NCBI RefSeq assembly: GCF_042666235.1 | Contig: NZ_JBHTFQ010000005.1 | Span: 325,557-389,556, forward strand | DNA: 64,000 bases | Direction of reading: 5' to 3' | From: Halodurantibacterium daqingensis | GTDB taxonomy: Bacteria > Pseudomonadota > Alphaproteobacteria > Rhodobacterales > Rhodobacteraceae | Shown: positions 25,957 through 33,756 of the stretch, piece by piece | Position numbering within the stretch: the stretch's first letter is position 1 | How the letters are laid out: the number at the start of each line of letters is the position of its first letter | Notes under the pieces: generated by a model | Database searches by the model: none | The model's input: the letters and a program-made list of their open reading frames with translations, nothing else | Told to the model about the DNA's origin: nothing | Translations under genes and position numbers: made by a program

Positions 25957-27066
25957 TCAGCGCGCGGCATCGACCTTGAGCACGCCACGGCGGATCTGAT
26001 CCTCCTCGATCGATTCGAACAGCGCCTTGAAGTTGCCCTCGCCAAAGCCGTCGTCGCCCTTGCGCTGGATGAACTCGAAGAAGATCGGGCCGATCACGGT
26101 TTTCGAGAAGATCTGCAGAAGGATGCGTGTCTGCCCGCCGCCGACCACGCCTTCGCCATCGATCAGGATGCCGCGGTTGCGCATCCGGTCAAGCGGCTCG
26201 GTATGGCCGGCGACGCGGCGATGCGACATCTCGTAATAGGTGTCGGGCGGGGCGGGCATGAATTCCATCCCCTGCGCGGCGATGGCATCGGTGGAATCAT
26301 AGATGTTCTCGGTCGCGATGGCGATGTGCTGGATGCCCTCGCCCTTGTATTCGCGCAGATATTCCTCGATCTGGCTGTGATCGTCGGTGCTTTCGTTGAT
26401 CGGGATGCGGATCTTGCCATCGGGCGAGGTGAGCGCGCGGCTGGTCAGCCCGGTCTGCTTGCCCTTGATGTCGAAGAACCGGATTTCGCGGAAGTTGAAG
26501 GTTTCGTGGTAGAAGCGATACCAGGTGTCCATATTGCCGCGCACGACGTTATGGGTCAGGTGGTCGAGATAGTAGAAGCCGAACCCCTCGGGGCGCGGAT
26601 CGACCGCATCCAGCCAGTCGAACTCGGCCTCATAGCAGCTCTGCGCGCCATAGGTATCGACGAAATAGAGCAGCGACCCGCCGATGCCGATCACGGCCGG
26701 AACATCCAGCGATTTGCCCGGCCCGTCATATTCGGTCGCGCCAAGCGCCAGCGCACGTTTCAGCGCATGCTGCGCATCGACCACGCGCCAGGCCATTGCC
26801 GGGGCGCAGGGGCCATGTTCGGCGACGAAGCCTGCGGCGTGGCTGTCAGGCTCGGCATTCAGCAGATAGTTGATGTCGCCCTGACGATAGAGGGTGATCG
26901 CCTTGCTGCGGTGGCGGGCGACGGGCACAAAGCCCATCTGCCGGAACAGCCGGTCCAGCACCGAAGGTTCGGGATGCGCGAATTCGACAAACTCGAACCC
27001 GTCCGTTCCTGCGGGGTTCGCCTCGGAAATCGTGGCCTTCGGGGCGTCGTGCGGAAATGGTCCCAT
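25957..27066 (-). CDS. hppD: 4-hydroxyphenylpyruvate dioxygenase
   Basis: Fe(II) enzyme that turns 4-hydroxyphenylpyruvate into homogentisate in tyrosine breakdown. The 369-residue protein has two vicinal-oxygen-chelate domains. The C-terminal domain shows the iron-ligand contexts LDHLTHNV and IQHIAIAT and the signature ILLQIFSKTVIGPIFFEFIQRKGDDGFGEGNF. The ATG at 27066 is chosen over the longer frame to 27255 because GGGAGG lies upstream and the conserved start DGFEFVEFAHPEP then falls near residue 22. It diverges from an Lrp-type regulator gene at 27182, probably its activator, and is followed by the Rieske gene. Confidence 0.95.
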   Translation of the reverse strand: MGPFPHDAPKATISEANPAGTDGFEFVEFAHPEPSVLDRLFRQMGFVPVARHRSKAITLYRQGDINYLLNAEPDSHAAGFVAEHGPCAPAMAWRVVDAQHALKRALALGATEYDGPGKSLDVPAVIGIGGSLLYFVDTYGAQSCYEAEFDWLDAVDPRPEGFGFYYLDHLTHNVVRGNMDTWYRFYHETFNFREIRFFDIKGKQTGLTSRALTSPDGKIRIPINESTDDHSQIEEYLREYKGEGIQHIAIATENIYDSTDAIAAQGMEFMPAPPDTYYEMSHRRVAGHTEPLDRMRNRGILIDGEGVVGGGQTRILLQIFSKTVIGPIFFEFIQRKGDDGFGEGNFKALFESIEEDQIRRGVLKVDAAR

Positions 27067-27181
27067 GATGTCCTCCCTTACATGCGGGGGCACAGTATGG
27101 CAGGGGGCGGCCGCAAGGTGCTTGCAATCTGGGGGCGACGCGCAAAGGATATGCACGGGCGATGCAGAAAGGCGGGACGGG

Positions 27182-27673
27182 ATGCACGAAATGGCTCTGG
27201 ACAGCTTCGACCACGCGATTCTGCGTGCGCTGCAGGCCGATGCGGCGCTGACCAATGCCGAACTGGGCGTGCTGGTGAACCTCTCGGCCTCGCAGTGTTC
27301 GCGGCGGCGGCAGGCGCTGGAGCGGGCCGGCGTGATCGAGGGCTATGGCGCCCGCATCAACGGCGCGGCGCTTGGCTTCGGGCTGCGCGCCATCACCCGG
27401 GTGAACCTGCGCGCCCATAGCGAAAGCGATGATGACGCCTTCGCAGCCTTCCTGCGCAGCCACGACCAGGTGATTTCGGCCCATTCGGTTTCGGGCGATG
27501 CGGATTATGTGCTGGAAATCTATGTCCGCGATCTGGCCGATTTCGCGGCCTTCATCCATCGCCACCTGCTGCCGCACCCGCAGGTTCTGCAAGTGCGCTC
27601 CGAGATCGTGCTTCAGACCACCAAGGCCGCGGCGCCGGTGCCGCTGGACATGCTTCAGCCGCGGCCGCGATAG
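27182..27673 (+). CDS. Lrp/AsnC-family transcriptional regulator
   Basis: 163-residue regulator. An N-terminal helix-turn-helix (LDSFDHAILRALQADAALTNAELGVLVNLSASQCSRRRQALERAG, about residues 6-50) is followed by an effector-binding RAM domain (about 70-150, with VISAHSVSGDADYVLEIYVRDL). The start could be ATG 27182 or the in-frame ATG at 27191. It is divergent from hppD with about 115 bp between, the classic layout for a regulator that responds to an aromatic amino acid or its keto acid. Its 3' end overlaps the convergent queF by 19 bp. Confidence 0.9.
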   Translation: MHEMALDSFDHAILRALQADAALTNAELGVLVNLSASQCSRRRQALERAGVIEGYGARINGAALGFGLRAITRVNLRAHSESDDDAFAAFLRSHDQVISAHSVSGDADYVLEIYVRDLADFAAFIHRHLLPHPQVLQVRSEIVLQTTKAAAPVPLDMLQPRPR

Positions 27674-28116
27674 GTCGGCACGCCCTGGTCGGGGATCCAC
27701 AGGTCCTGGGGCTGCGGCCCGCTTTGCCAGAACACGTCGATCGGGATCCCGCCGCGCGGATACCAGTAACCGCCGATGCGCAGCCATTCCGGATCCAGCA
27801 GGCCGACCAGCCGCCGGCCGATCGAGATGGTGCAATCCTCGTGAAAGGCGCCATGGTTGCGGAACGCGCCCAGGAACAGCTTGAGCGACTTGCTTTCCAC
27901 AAGCCAGCCCGCCGGCACATAGTCGATCACGAGATGGGCGAAATCGGGCTGCCCGGTGATCGGGCAAAGCGAGGTGAATTCCGGCGCGGTGAAGCGGACC
28001 ATCGCACGGGTATCGGCCTGCGGGTTCGGCACGCGTTCCAGCACGGCCGTTTCGGGCGAGGCGGGCAACACGGTTGCACCACCAAGCTGGGTGAGATTGC
28101 TGTAGATATCGGTCAT
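27655..28116 (-). CDS. queF: NADPH-dependent 7-cyano-7-deazaguanine reductase
   Basis: Reduces preQ0 to preQ1, the last soluble step before tRNA insertion in queuosine synthesis. The 153-residue protein is the short unimodular QueF. It has FTSLCPITGQPDFAHLVIDYVP, with the catalytic cysteine in SLCPITGQPDF, and the ESKSLKLFLGAFRNHGAFHEDC motif with the NADPH and substrate contacts. Last gene of the queC-queD-queE-queF operon, 10 bp after queE. Every gene for GTP-derived CPH4 to preQ1 is here except a GTP cyclohydrolase. Confidence 0.96.
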   Translation of the reverse strand: MTDIYSNLTQLGGATVLPASPETAVLERVPNPQADTRAMVRFTAPEFTSLCPITGQPDFAHLVIDYVPAGWLVESKSLKLFLGAFRNHGAFHEDCTISIGRRLVGLLDPEWLRIGGYWYPRGGIPIDVFWQSGPQPQDLWIPDQGVPTYRGRG

Positions 28117-28126
28117 CTTGGTCCTT

Positions 28127-28840
28127 TCAGACGCCGCGGCGGTTGCCCCACAGAAGGACATGGAGTTGCGGCAGAACATGGGCGCTGAACCAGCGGTCGG
28201 CGGCCACGCGGTCAATGAGCCAGCGCATCCGCGCCAGCAGGTCAGGGGTGTCGGGGTCGGGTTCGGGCCCGTCGCCCGGCGGGGGCAGGGGGTTTCCCGG
28301 CTGCAGATAGACGGCAAGGCCCGGGAAGGAGGCGGCCATGGCGCGGGACCAGAGGTAATCCGCCTCGTCGAAGATCACGAACTTGAGCACCGCCCGCGCT
28401 GCCCCGGCTGCGGCGAGGCAGGCGGCCAGATCACCGGCGCGGCTGTCCATGCCGCTCGAGGGCGGCTTGGGGCTCAGCACGATCAGATCAAGCGCCGCAA
28501 ACCAGTCGCGCGCGACCGAACCTTGCGTTTCCATCGCAAAGCGGTAGCCCTGGGCCTGACCAAGCGCGATCAGATCCCCCAGCGGCTGAATGGCGGGATT
28601 GCCCCCCGACAGCGACACGGTCAGCGGCACGCCGCCCGAAAGGCGGGTGACCTCGGCCCAGATTTCCGTCGCGTGCATCGGGCGCCAGTCGTCGCGGAAG
28701 CGGCTGTCGACGGCATGCAGGCTGTCGCACCAGCTGCACCGGAAGTCGCAGCCACCGGTGCGCACGAAGACGGTCGGCTGGCCGATCAGGGCGCCTTCGC
28801 CCTGAATGGTGGGGCCGAAGATTTCGCTGATGCGGATCAT
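28127..28840 (-). CDS. queE: 7-carboxy-7-deazaguanine synthase
   Basis: Radical SAM enzyme that contracts 6-carboxytetrahydropterin to CDG, the second deazaguanine step. The 237-residue protein has the QueE-type cluster motif CDFRCSWCD (CX3CX2C) near residues 31-38, an N-terminal GPTIQGEGALIGQPTVFVRTGG and the SGGNPAIQ segment of the SAM site. Its ATG overlaps the queD stop (28837-28840). The C-terminal part (about 190-237) is longer than in the shortest homologues but typical for alphaproteobacterial forms. Confidence 0.95.
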   Translation of the reverse strand: MIRISEIFGPTIQGEGALIGQPTVFVRTGGCDFRCSWCDSLHAVDSRFRDDWRPMHATEIWAEVTRLSGGVPLTVSLSGGNPAIQPLGDLIALGQAQGYRFAMETQGSVARDWFAALDLIVLSPKPPSSGMDSRAGDLAACLAAAGAARAVLKFVIFDEADYLWSRAMAASFPGLAVYLQPGNPLPPPGDGPEPDPDTPDLLARMRWLIDRVAADRWFSAHVLPQLHVLLWGNRRGV

Positions 28841-29193
28841 GGCCGATACTCGGCCCAGGTCTTGGGGGTTTCACTGACCCGCACGGCGGTGGTTTCGGGC
28901 AACCGTGCGCGGCACCAGTCGTAGAAATGCTGCGCAAGACGTTCAGCGGTGACCATGTCGCTGCCCAGCACATCGTTCAGGTGGCGATGGTCGAAACGGC
29001 TGTCGATATACGCCTTGAGCGCGCCCAGATCGTGATAGTCGCGGACGAAGCCATGCGCATCCAGCCCCGGCGCCGCCAGTTCGACCACGACGATATAGTT
29101 GTGACCATGCAGCCGGGCACAGGGATGGCTGTCGGGCAGGCGGCACAGCTGGTGCGAGGCGGAGAAGTGGAACTCCTTCGTGATCCGGAACAT
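28837..29193 (-). CDS. queD: 6-carboxy-5,6,7,8-tetrahydropterin synthase
   Basis: Converts dihydroneopterin triphosphate to 6-carboxytetrahydropterin. The 118-residue protein shows zinc-ligand histidines in FSASHQLCRLPDSHPCARLHGHNY (including the HGH pair), the catalytic Cys in the same segment, and the DYHDLGALKAYIDSRFDHRHLND block. Length matches bacterial QueD (PTPS-II). It starts inside the queC stop (TGATG at 29191-29195) and overlaps queE by 4 bp, so the operon is tightly coupled. Confidence 0.95.
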   Translation of the reverse strand: MFRITKEFHFSASHQLCRLPDSHPCARLHGHNYIVVVELAAPGLDAHGFVRDYHDLGALKAYIDSRFDHRHLNDVLGSDMVTAERLAQHFYDWCRARLPETTAVRVSETPKTWAEYRP

Positions 29194-29888
29194 CAGGCGC
29201 GCCCCGCAACGGCAGCCCGCCAGAAATCCGGGTCGTCATAGGCGGTCGGGTCCGGGACGCCGGCGAGGTGGAAGGCCTCGCGCCGTTCGACGCAGGTGCC
29301 ACAGCGGCCGCAATGCCGCGCGCCGCCCTTGTAACAGGACCAGGTCTGGGCAAAGGGCGTGCCGTGGCGGGCCCCATCCGCGACGATGGCCGATTTGGGC
29401 TGGTGCACATAGGGGGCGTGCAGCGTCACCTGCGCATAGCCGTCAAGCGCGCGGTCCTGCATCGCCTGGAAGGTGTCGATGAAATCAGGCCGGCAGTCGG
29501 GATAGATGAAGTGGTCGCCGCCATGCACCGCGGTGGCCACGGCCCTGGCGCCCTCGGCAGCGGCAAGTCCGAAGGCAATCGCCAGCATGATCGCATTGCG
29601 GTTCGGGACCACGGTGATACGCATGGTTGCTTCGGCATAATGGCCATCCGGCACGGCGATCGCATCGGTGAGGGCCGATCCCGACAGTTCCGCCCCGATG
29701 GCGCGGATGTCGATGATCCGGTGCGGAACCGACAGACGGTCCGCACAGGCTGCGGCAAAGCCCAGTTCCTTGCGGTGGCGCTGTCCGTAATCGAACGAGA
29801 TAAGTCCGGAGAGGTTTCCCTCGGCCGCGACGCGATGCGCCAGCGACACGGAATCCAATCCGCCTGAGCAGATGACAAGTGTGTTCAT
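29193..29888 (-). CDS. queC: 7-cyano-7-deazaguanine synthase
   Basis: ATP-dependent conversion of CDG to preQ0 with ammonia. The 231-residue protein begins MNTLVICSGGLDSVSLAH, the PP-loop ATP-pyrophosphatase motif, and ends with the zinc-binding cysteines of CYKGGARHCGRCGTCVERREAF. The start at 29888 is chosen because the SGGLDS loop then lies at residues 8-13 and an AAGGA ribosome site lies six nt upstream. That site is the tail of a preQ1-I riboswitch, so the operon is probably shut off at translation when preQ1 is plentiful. Confidence 0.96.
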   Translation of the reverse strand: MNTLVICSGGLDSVSLAHRVAAEGNLSGLISFDYGQRHRKELGFAAACADRLSVPHRIIDIRAIGAELSGSALTDAIAVPDGHYAEATMRITVVPNRNAIMLAIAFGLAAAEGARAVATAVHGGDHFIYPDCRPDFIDTFQAMQDRALDGYAQVTLHAPYVHQPKSAIVADGARHGTPFAQTWSCYKGGARHCGRCGTCVERREAFHLAGVPDPTAYDDPDFWRAAVAGRA

Positions 29889-29895
29889 AGGGTGT

Positions 29896-29925
29896 CCTTG
29901 TTTTGTCCGGGTAGGCTGCGACCGG
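29896..29925 (-). promoter_or_regulatory. preQ1-I riboswitch of the que operon
   Basis: The minus strand reads CCGGTCGCAGCCTACCCGG followed by ACAAAACAAGG. A 4-bp P1 stem (CCGG with CCGG) encloses a GTCGCAG...C loop, and an A-rich tail ends in the ribosome site AAGG. The loop motif GGUCGCAG and tail ACAAAACAAGG are identical to those I recall for the Thermoanaerobacter tengcongensis preQ1-I aptamer. The C before the 3' P1 strand is the expected preQ1-pairing base. Pseudoknot formation would hide the Shine-Dalgarno sequence of queC. The tail is about 3 nt shorter and the loop 1 nt longer than in that reference. Confidence 0.82.
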
Positions 29926-29985
29926 TCTTCTGGCGGGGGCTTTACACGGGCCGAGGACAAAAGGAAATGCCCTTTCGCCGCACGG

Positions 29986-30390
29986 TCAGTCGAAGGGATT
30001 TTCCAGCGTCACGCCGGTGGGCGCGAAATCGGCGGTGTTGCGTGTGACCACCACGGCGCCGTGGCGCAGCGCAGTGGCCGCGATCAGCAGGTCGGCGCCA
30101 CCATGGCCGATCCGGGCAGTGAGCTGGCCCCAGATCCGGGCCTCTTCGGCGCCGAAGGGCAGCAGGCGGTCCGAGAACAGCAGCACCGTGCGGTCGATCC
30201 AGTCGCGCAGATCGGCGGCGAAGCCGGGGTTGTTGCGGCTTTCGCGGGTGATGCCGCGCTCGATCTCGCCCAGGGTGATGACGCTGAGGAACAGCCGGTT
30301 TTCGTCCTGCGCCCCGATCCAGGCTGCGACGGCGGGGGCGCGATCGGGGCGGCGCAGGGCCGACAGGACGTTGGTATCAAGCAGCAGCAT
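29986..30390 (-). CDS. vapC: PIN-domain toxin, VapC family
   Basis: 134-residue PIN-domain ribonuclease, the toxin half of a type II toxin-antitoxin pair. Metal-binding acidic residues are seen in the N-terminal LLLDTNVLSAL, in TLGEIERGI, in GGADLLIAATALRHG and near TRNTADF. VapC toxins usually cut initiator tRNA or 23S rRNA; the target here is unknown. Its ATG lies inside the stop of the antitoxin gene (TGATG), the usual antitoxin-first order. It sits between the que operon and the exbB operon. Confidence 0.9.
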   Translation of the reverse strand: MLLLDTNVLSALRRPDRAPAVAAWIGAQDENRLFLSVITLGEIERGITRESRNNPGFAADLRDWIDRTVLLFSDRLLPFGAEEARIWGQLTARIGHGGADLLIAATALRHGAVVVTRNTADFAPTGVTLENPFD

Positions 30391-30641
30391 CAGAAGCTGA
30401 CGTCGCGTGGCCGGGCTGTGGCGCGGGGCTCGGGCAGGGCAGGGCCGGCCGGGAAGGCCAGAAGATGGGCGCGAAACGACCCGCGTTCGCCACCCGCAGC
30501 CCTGAGCAGGCGCTGATACTCGGCCGCGGAAAGAACCACCACCGCAGGCTTGCCGCGCCGGCTCACCTCTTGCGGACGGCCGGACAGCGCCGCGTCAACC
30601 ACGGCGGAGAATCGGTTCTTTGCATCCTGCAGGGTCCACAT
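30390..30641 (-). CDS. Phd/YefM-type antitoxin
   Basis: 83-residue antitoxin partner of the PIN toxin. The N-terminal DNA-binding part is typical of Phd/YefM: WTLQDAKNRFSAVVDAALSGRPQEVSRRGKPAVVVLSAAEYQRL (about residues 2-46). The flexible C-terminus, rich in Ala, Pro and Arg, would wrap the toxin active site. The Phd/YefM antitoxin class paired with a VapC-type toxin is a common hybrid. A TCTAGC-N6-GCTAGA inverted repeat 13 nt upstream of the start is the likely autoregulatory operator. Confidence 0.88.
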   Translation of the reverse strand: MWTLQDAKNRFSAVVDAALSGRPQEVSRRGKPAVVVLSAAEYQRLLRAAGGERGSFRAHLLAFPAGPALPEPRATARPRDVSF

Positions 30642-30654
30642 CGGCGTCTCACTG

Positions 30655-30672
30655 TCTAGCTAACTGGCTAGA
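30655..30672. promoter_or_regulatory. Toxin-antitoxin operator, inverted repeat
   Basis: TCTAGC (30655-30660) and GCTAGA (30667-30672) separated by TAACTG, directly upstream of the antitoxin start. It is AT-rich against a GC-rich background and positioned to cover the pair's promoter. Confidence 0.65.
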
Positions 30673-30791
30673 TAGGGTATCGCGGGCAACAAGGCAAGGG
30701 CCGGAAGTGGACCTCAATCCTTGACAATTTCAGTCGGATTTCATAGCAGGCGAAAGAGCACCGCCCCAAGGTGCCGGAAAGCGAGTTCGGA

Positions 30792-31493
30792 ATGTTCAAT
30801 CTTGTCGATCACCTGCCTTCGGGCTTTGCCTCTGCCGTCAGTGGCGCATGGCAGTTTCTGGTGCTTGGTGGCCCGGCCATCTGGGCGATCGGCGCGGTTT
30901 CCGTCATCATGGTGGCGCTGATCCTGTGGAAGATCGCGCGGCTTCTGGCCTTTGGTGCCTGGTCCGGGGGGCGCCAGACCGAACGCGCGGTGGCGCTGTG
31001 GGACCAGGGGCGCGAGGCCGAGGCGCTGGCGCTTCTTGAGCGGCGTCATTCGCTGCGCGCCCGTCTGGCGCGGGCGGCGATGAAGGCGCGCCGGGATCCC
31101 GGCCTGAGCACCGAGGCCGCCGAGGCCGAAACCGCCCGGGTGGCGCGCGCGCTTCTGGCGCAGGCGCGGGGCGGGCTGCGCGGGCTTGAGCTGATCGCCA
31201 CGATCGCGCCGCTTCTGGGCCTTCTGGGCACGGTTCTGGGCATGATCGCCGCGTTTCAGGCGCTGCAGGAAGCCGGGGCGCGGGCCGATCCCGCCACCCT
31301 TGCCGGCGGGATCTGGGAGGCGCTTCTGACCACGGCAGCCGGCATGGCAGTGGCCATTCCCGCCTCGGTCTCGCTGGTCTGGTTCGAAGCGGTCGTGGAC
31401 CGGTTGCGCCATGACATGGAAGATGCCGCGACCCGGATCTTCCTGCGCAGCCGCGCGAAGGGCCGCGCGGCCCTGGCAGCGGCGGCCGAGTGA
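30792..31493 (+). CDS. exbB: ExbB/TolQ-type proton channel protein
   Basis: 233-residue inner-membrane protein that, with ExbD, uses the proton gradient to energise TonB. Three membrane segments are visible: about residues 20-48, 135-160 and 170-195. The conserved block LELIATIAPLLGLLGTVLGMIAAFQ precedes the third helix with its TTAAGMAVAIPA motif. The ATG at 30792 is preferred over a GTG at 30771. TTGACA at 30721-30726 is a -35 candidate, and TGACAATTTCA (30722-30732) could be part of an iron-responsive site. First gene of exbB-exbD-exbD-tonB, coupled to the next by TGATG. Confidence 0.93.
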   Translation: MFNLVDHLPSGFASAVSGAWQFLVLGGPAIWAIGAVSVIMVALILWKIARLLAFGAWSGGRQTERAVALWDQGREAEALALLERRHSLRARLARAAMKARRDPGLSTEAAEAETARVARALLAQARGGLRGLELIATIAPLLGLLGTVLGMIAAFQALQEAGARADPATLAGGIWEALLTTAAGMAVAIPASVSLVWFEAVVDRLRHDMEDAATRIFLRSRAKGRAALAAAAE

Positions 31494-31870
31494 TGTTCAG
31501 CTTCGCCCAGGCCCGGCCACGCCGCAGGCCCAACCTCACGCCGATGATCGACGTGGTGTTCCTGCTTCTGGTGTTCTTCATGCTCGCCTCGCGGTTCGGG
31601 GCCGACATGACCCTGCCGCTGAGTGTGGCCGGACAGGGGGGCGGCTATTCCGGGCCGCCACGGCTGGTGGACATCGCGCCGGAGGGGCTGCGCCTGAACG
31701 GTGTGGAGCTTGACCAAACCGCGCTACTGGCCGAGCTGGCACGCCTGACCGAGGCGCCCGAGGATGCGATCATCCTGCGCCCCCGCGACGAGGCGCCGCT
31801 GCAGCGCGTGATCGCCGTCATGGAGGTGCTGCGCGCAGCGGGGCACAGCCGGCTTGTGCTGCTGGAGTGA
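31493..31870 (+). CDS. exbD: ExbD/TolR-type biopolymer transport protein (copy 1)
   Basis: 125-residue single-span inner-membrane protein. The N-terminus is cytoplasmic and arginine-rich. NLTPMIDVVFLLLVFFMLAS carries the essential membrane aspartate in PMIDVVF, and a periplasmic domain follows (about 45-125). The ATG at 31493 overlaps the exbB stop. Works with ExbB as the proton-driven motor for TonB. Confidence 0.92.
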   Translation: MFSFAQARPRRRPNLTPMIDVVFLLLVFFMLASRFGADMTLPLSVAGQGGGYSGPPRLVDIAPEGLRLNGVELDQTALLAELARLTEAPEDAIILRPRDEAPLQRVIAVMEVLRAAGHSRLVLLE

Positions 31871-31874
31871 TGCG

Positions 31875-32306
31875 ATGAATTTCCAGGATCCGCCCCGGCG
31901 CGCGCCATCGGAGAACATGCTGCCGATGATCAACGTGGTCTTTCTGTTGCTGATCTTCTTCCTGATCTCGGCCCAGCTGGCCCCGCCCGAGCCGTTCCCC
32001 GTCGATCCGCCGCTGGCGGAAGCCGAGGAGGGTGCCGAGGCCGAACTGACCCTGTTCCTGGCGGCCGACGGCGAGCTGGGCTTTCGGGACATCACCGGCG
32101 AGGCCGCGCTTGAGGCCCTTGCAGCCGCGCGCGTGGAGTTCTGTGCCCTGCGCATGGACGACGGAGGACCGGATTGCGCGGAGGAGCGCCCGCCGCTGGT
32201 GCTGCGGGCCGATGCCCAGGCCCCTGCGGCGCGGCTTGCGGCGCTGATGCCCGAGCTTGGCGCCCTTGGTTTTTCCCAGGTCCATCTGGTCACGGCGCTG
32301 CCATGA
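31875..32306 (+). CDS. ExbD/TolR-type protein (copy 2, no membrane aspartate)
   Basis: 143-residue second ExbD-like protein directly after the first. Its membrane segment reads MLPMINVVFLLLIFFLISAQ: the aspartate of the canonical PMIDVVF motif is replaced by asparagine (PMINVVF). This copy therefore cannot carry the protonatable residue and may be a structural or regulatory partner of copy 1. GGAG lies 7 nt before the ATG. The periplasmic part contains two cysteines (FCALRMDDGGPDC) that could form a disulfide. The stop overlaps the tonB start (ATGA). Confidence 0.9.
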   Translation: MNFQDPPRRAPSENMLPMINVVFLLLIFFLISAQLAPPEPFPVDPPLAEAEEGAEAELTLFLAADGELGFRDITGEAALEALAAARVEFCALRMDDGGPDCAEERPPLVLRADAQAPAARLAALMPELGALGFSQVHLVTALP

Positions 32307-33241
32307 AGCGGGGTGTCGAGGCCTTTCTTGCGCTTGTCGCGGCCGTCCTGATCCATCTTGCGTTCTTCGCGGGAGGCGAGCCGGCGGCCGGGGCGGTTTC
32401 GGCCGGGGCAGGGGGCGACGCGCTGGTGTCGGTCGAGGCTTCGTCTGCCTCGATCTCGGAGCTCGTGGCCGAGTGGGAGCGCCCGCCCAAGCCCGCCGAA
32501 CCTGAAACGGCACCGCCCGAAATCGCGCCCCCGCCGCCGCCGCCCCCGGCGATGCCTGTGCCCGCCGAGGCGCCGCGCGCGCCGGTGGCGCCGACGGTTC
32601 CGCTTCCGACGGTGCCCGACCTGCCGGATATCCAGTTGGCGGACCTGCCGCCGCCGCCGCCCGAACCCGAGCCGGAGCCCGCGCCGGCGGAGGAGACGCC
32701 CGAGCCGGAGCCGGCGCCGGAGCCGGCGGACGAGACCTCCGAAGCGGTGGCCGAGATTCCCGATGTGCGCCCGCAGCCGCGCCCCGAACGGCCGCAGCGG
32801 GCGGTGCGCGAACAGCCGCGCCAACCGGCGCAGAACCGCGCCCCCGCACCGCCGCCGCCCTCGGCCGCTTCGGCAGGGCAGGTCGCGGCCGGGGCCGGTG
32901 GCGGGCCGGATGCCGGTGATCGCGGCGCGGCCGAGGCTGCAACGCGCGCCGCCGCCCAAAGCGCGCAGGCCGCCTGGGGGGCTGCGATCCGGTCGCGGAT
33001 CGAACGGCGCATCAGCTATCCCCGCGGCAGCAATGCCTCGGGGACGGTGCATCTGACGCTTCAGGTCAGCCGCGATGGCAGCCTGCTGGCGGTCCGCGTC
33101 ACCCAATCGAGCGGCCATCCGGAGCTGGATGCGGCGGCGCTGAGCGCGGTGCAATCGGCGGGGCGCTTTCCCGCCGCGCCGGCCGAACTGACCGAAAGCA
33201 GCTATCTCATGCCCTTCCCGGTGCGCATGTCGCGGCGCTGA
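32303..33241 (+). CDS. tonB: TonB-family energy-transducing protein
   Basis: 312-residue protein spanning the periplasm. A short N-terminal anchor (about residues 5-24) is followed by a long Pro/Glu-rich linker (about 60-190, with runs of PPPPPPP and EPEPEPAPAEE). The C-terminal TonB domain (about 225-312) has SRIERRISYPRGS, GTVHLTLQVSRDGSLLAVRVTQSSGHPELDAAALSAVQ and the final strand YLMPFPVRM. It delivers energy from ExbB/ExbD to outer-membrane receptors. No TonB-dependent receptor is in the window, so its client lies elsewhere. Confidence 0.93.
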   Translation: MKRGVEAFLALVAAVLIHLAFFAGGEPAAGAVSAGAGGDALVSVEASSASISELVAEWERPPKPAEPETAPPEIAPPPPPPPAMPVPAEAPRAPVAPTVPLPTVPDLPDIQLADLPPPPPEPEPEPAPAEETPEPEPAPEPADETSEAVAEIPDVRPQPRPERPQRAVREQPRQPAQNRAPAPPPPSAASAGQVAAGAGGGPDAGDRGAAEAATRAAAQSAQAAWGAAIRSRIERRISYPRGSNASGTVHLTLQVSRDGSLLAVRVTQSSGHPELDAAALSAVQSAGRFPAAPAELTESSYLMPFPVRMSRR

Positions 33242-33297
33242 GGAACCTTTCCTGCTGTCGGGCGCTTCCTTGGCGGGAACCCTGGCAGGAGGAGGCG

Positions 33298-33756
33298 ATG
33301 GCGCAGCAACGGCAGCATGGCGGAAACCGCCGGCGCTCGCTTGGCGCGGGGGCGCTGGTGGGCATCGGGCTGATGGCGGGGATCGACGAGATCGTCTTTC
33401 ACCAGATCCTTGCCTGGCATCATTTCTACGACCGTGCGACCCCGGCGATCGGGCTTCTGTCGGACGGGCTTCTGCATGCGGCGGAACTGGTGATGCTGGT
33501 TGCGGGCTTTTTCCTGCTGAACGAATTGCGCGGCCGGGGCACGCTGGTGCCGCGCGCGGCCTGGGCCGGCGGCTTTCTGGGCGCGGGCGGGTTCCAGCTG
33601 TTCGACGGCGTGGTCAACCACAAGATCCTGCGCCTGCATCAGATCCGCTATGTCGAGCCGCTCTGGCCCTATGACCTGACCTGGATCGCCTCGGCGCTGC
33701 TGTTGCTGGCGATCGGCGCGCTGCTCGCCCGCCGGCACGGGCGGGCCCATGGCTGA
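33298..33756 (+). CDS. DUF2243 membrane protein
   Basis: 152-residue integral membrane protein with about four helices and conserved histidines in FHQILAWHHFYD and the FQLFDGVVNHKILRLHQIR segment, as in the DUF2243 family. Function is not established. The family often sits beside CtaG-like oxidase assembly proteins, as here (8-bp overlap with the next gene), so a link to heme-copper or quinol oxidase maturation is likely. GGAGGAGG precedes the ATG. A near match to the stress promoter (GGAAC-N16-CGCT) lies at 33242-33266. Confidence 0.88.
   Translation: MAQQRQHGGNRRRSLGAGALVGIGLMAGIDEIVFHQILAWHHFYDRATPAIGLLSDGLLHAAELVMLVAGFFLLNELRGRGTLVPRAAWAGGFLGAGGFQLFDGVVNHKILRLHQIRYVEPLWPYDLTWIASALLLLAIGALLARRHGRAHG

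Noticed and set aside
25702..27420. Long plus-strand open frame opposite hppD
   Set aside because: It is the antisense shadow of hppD and the Rieske gene. The minus-strand products are clear family members.
33278..33298. GGAAC just before the DUF2243 gene as a stress promoter
   Set aside because: The -10 position would fall on the start codon, leaving no leader. The upstream site at 33242 is the better candidate.
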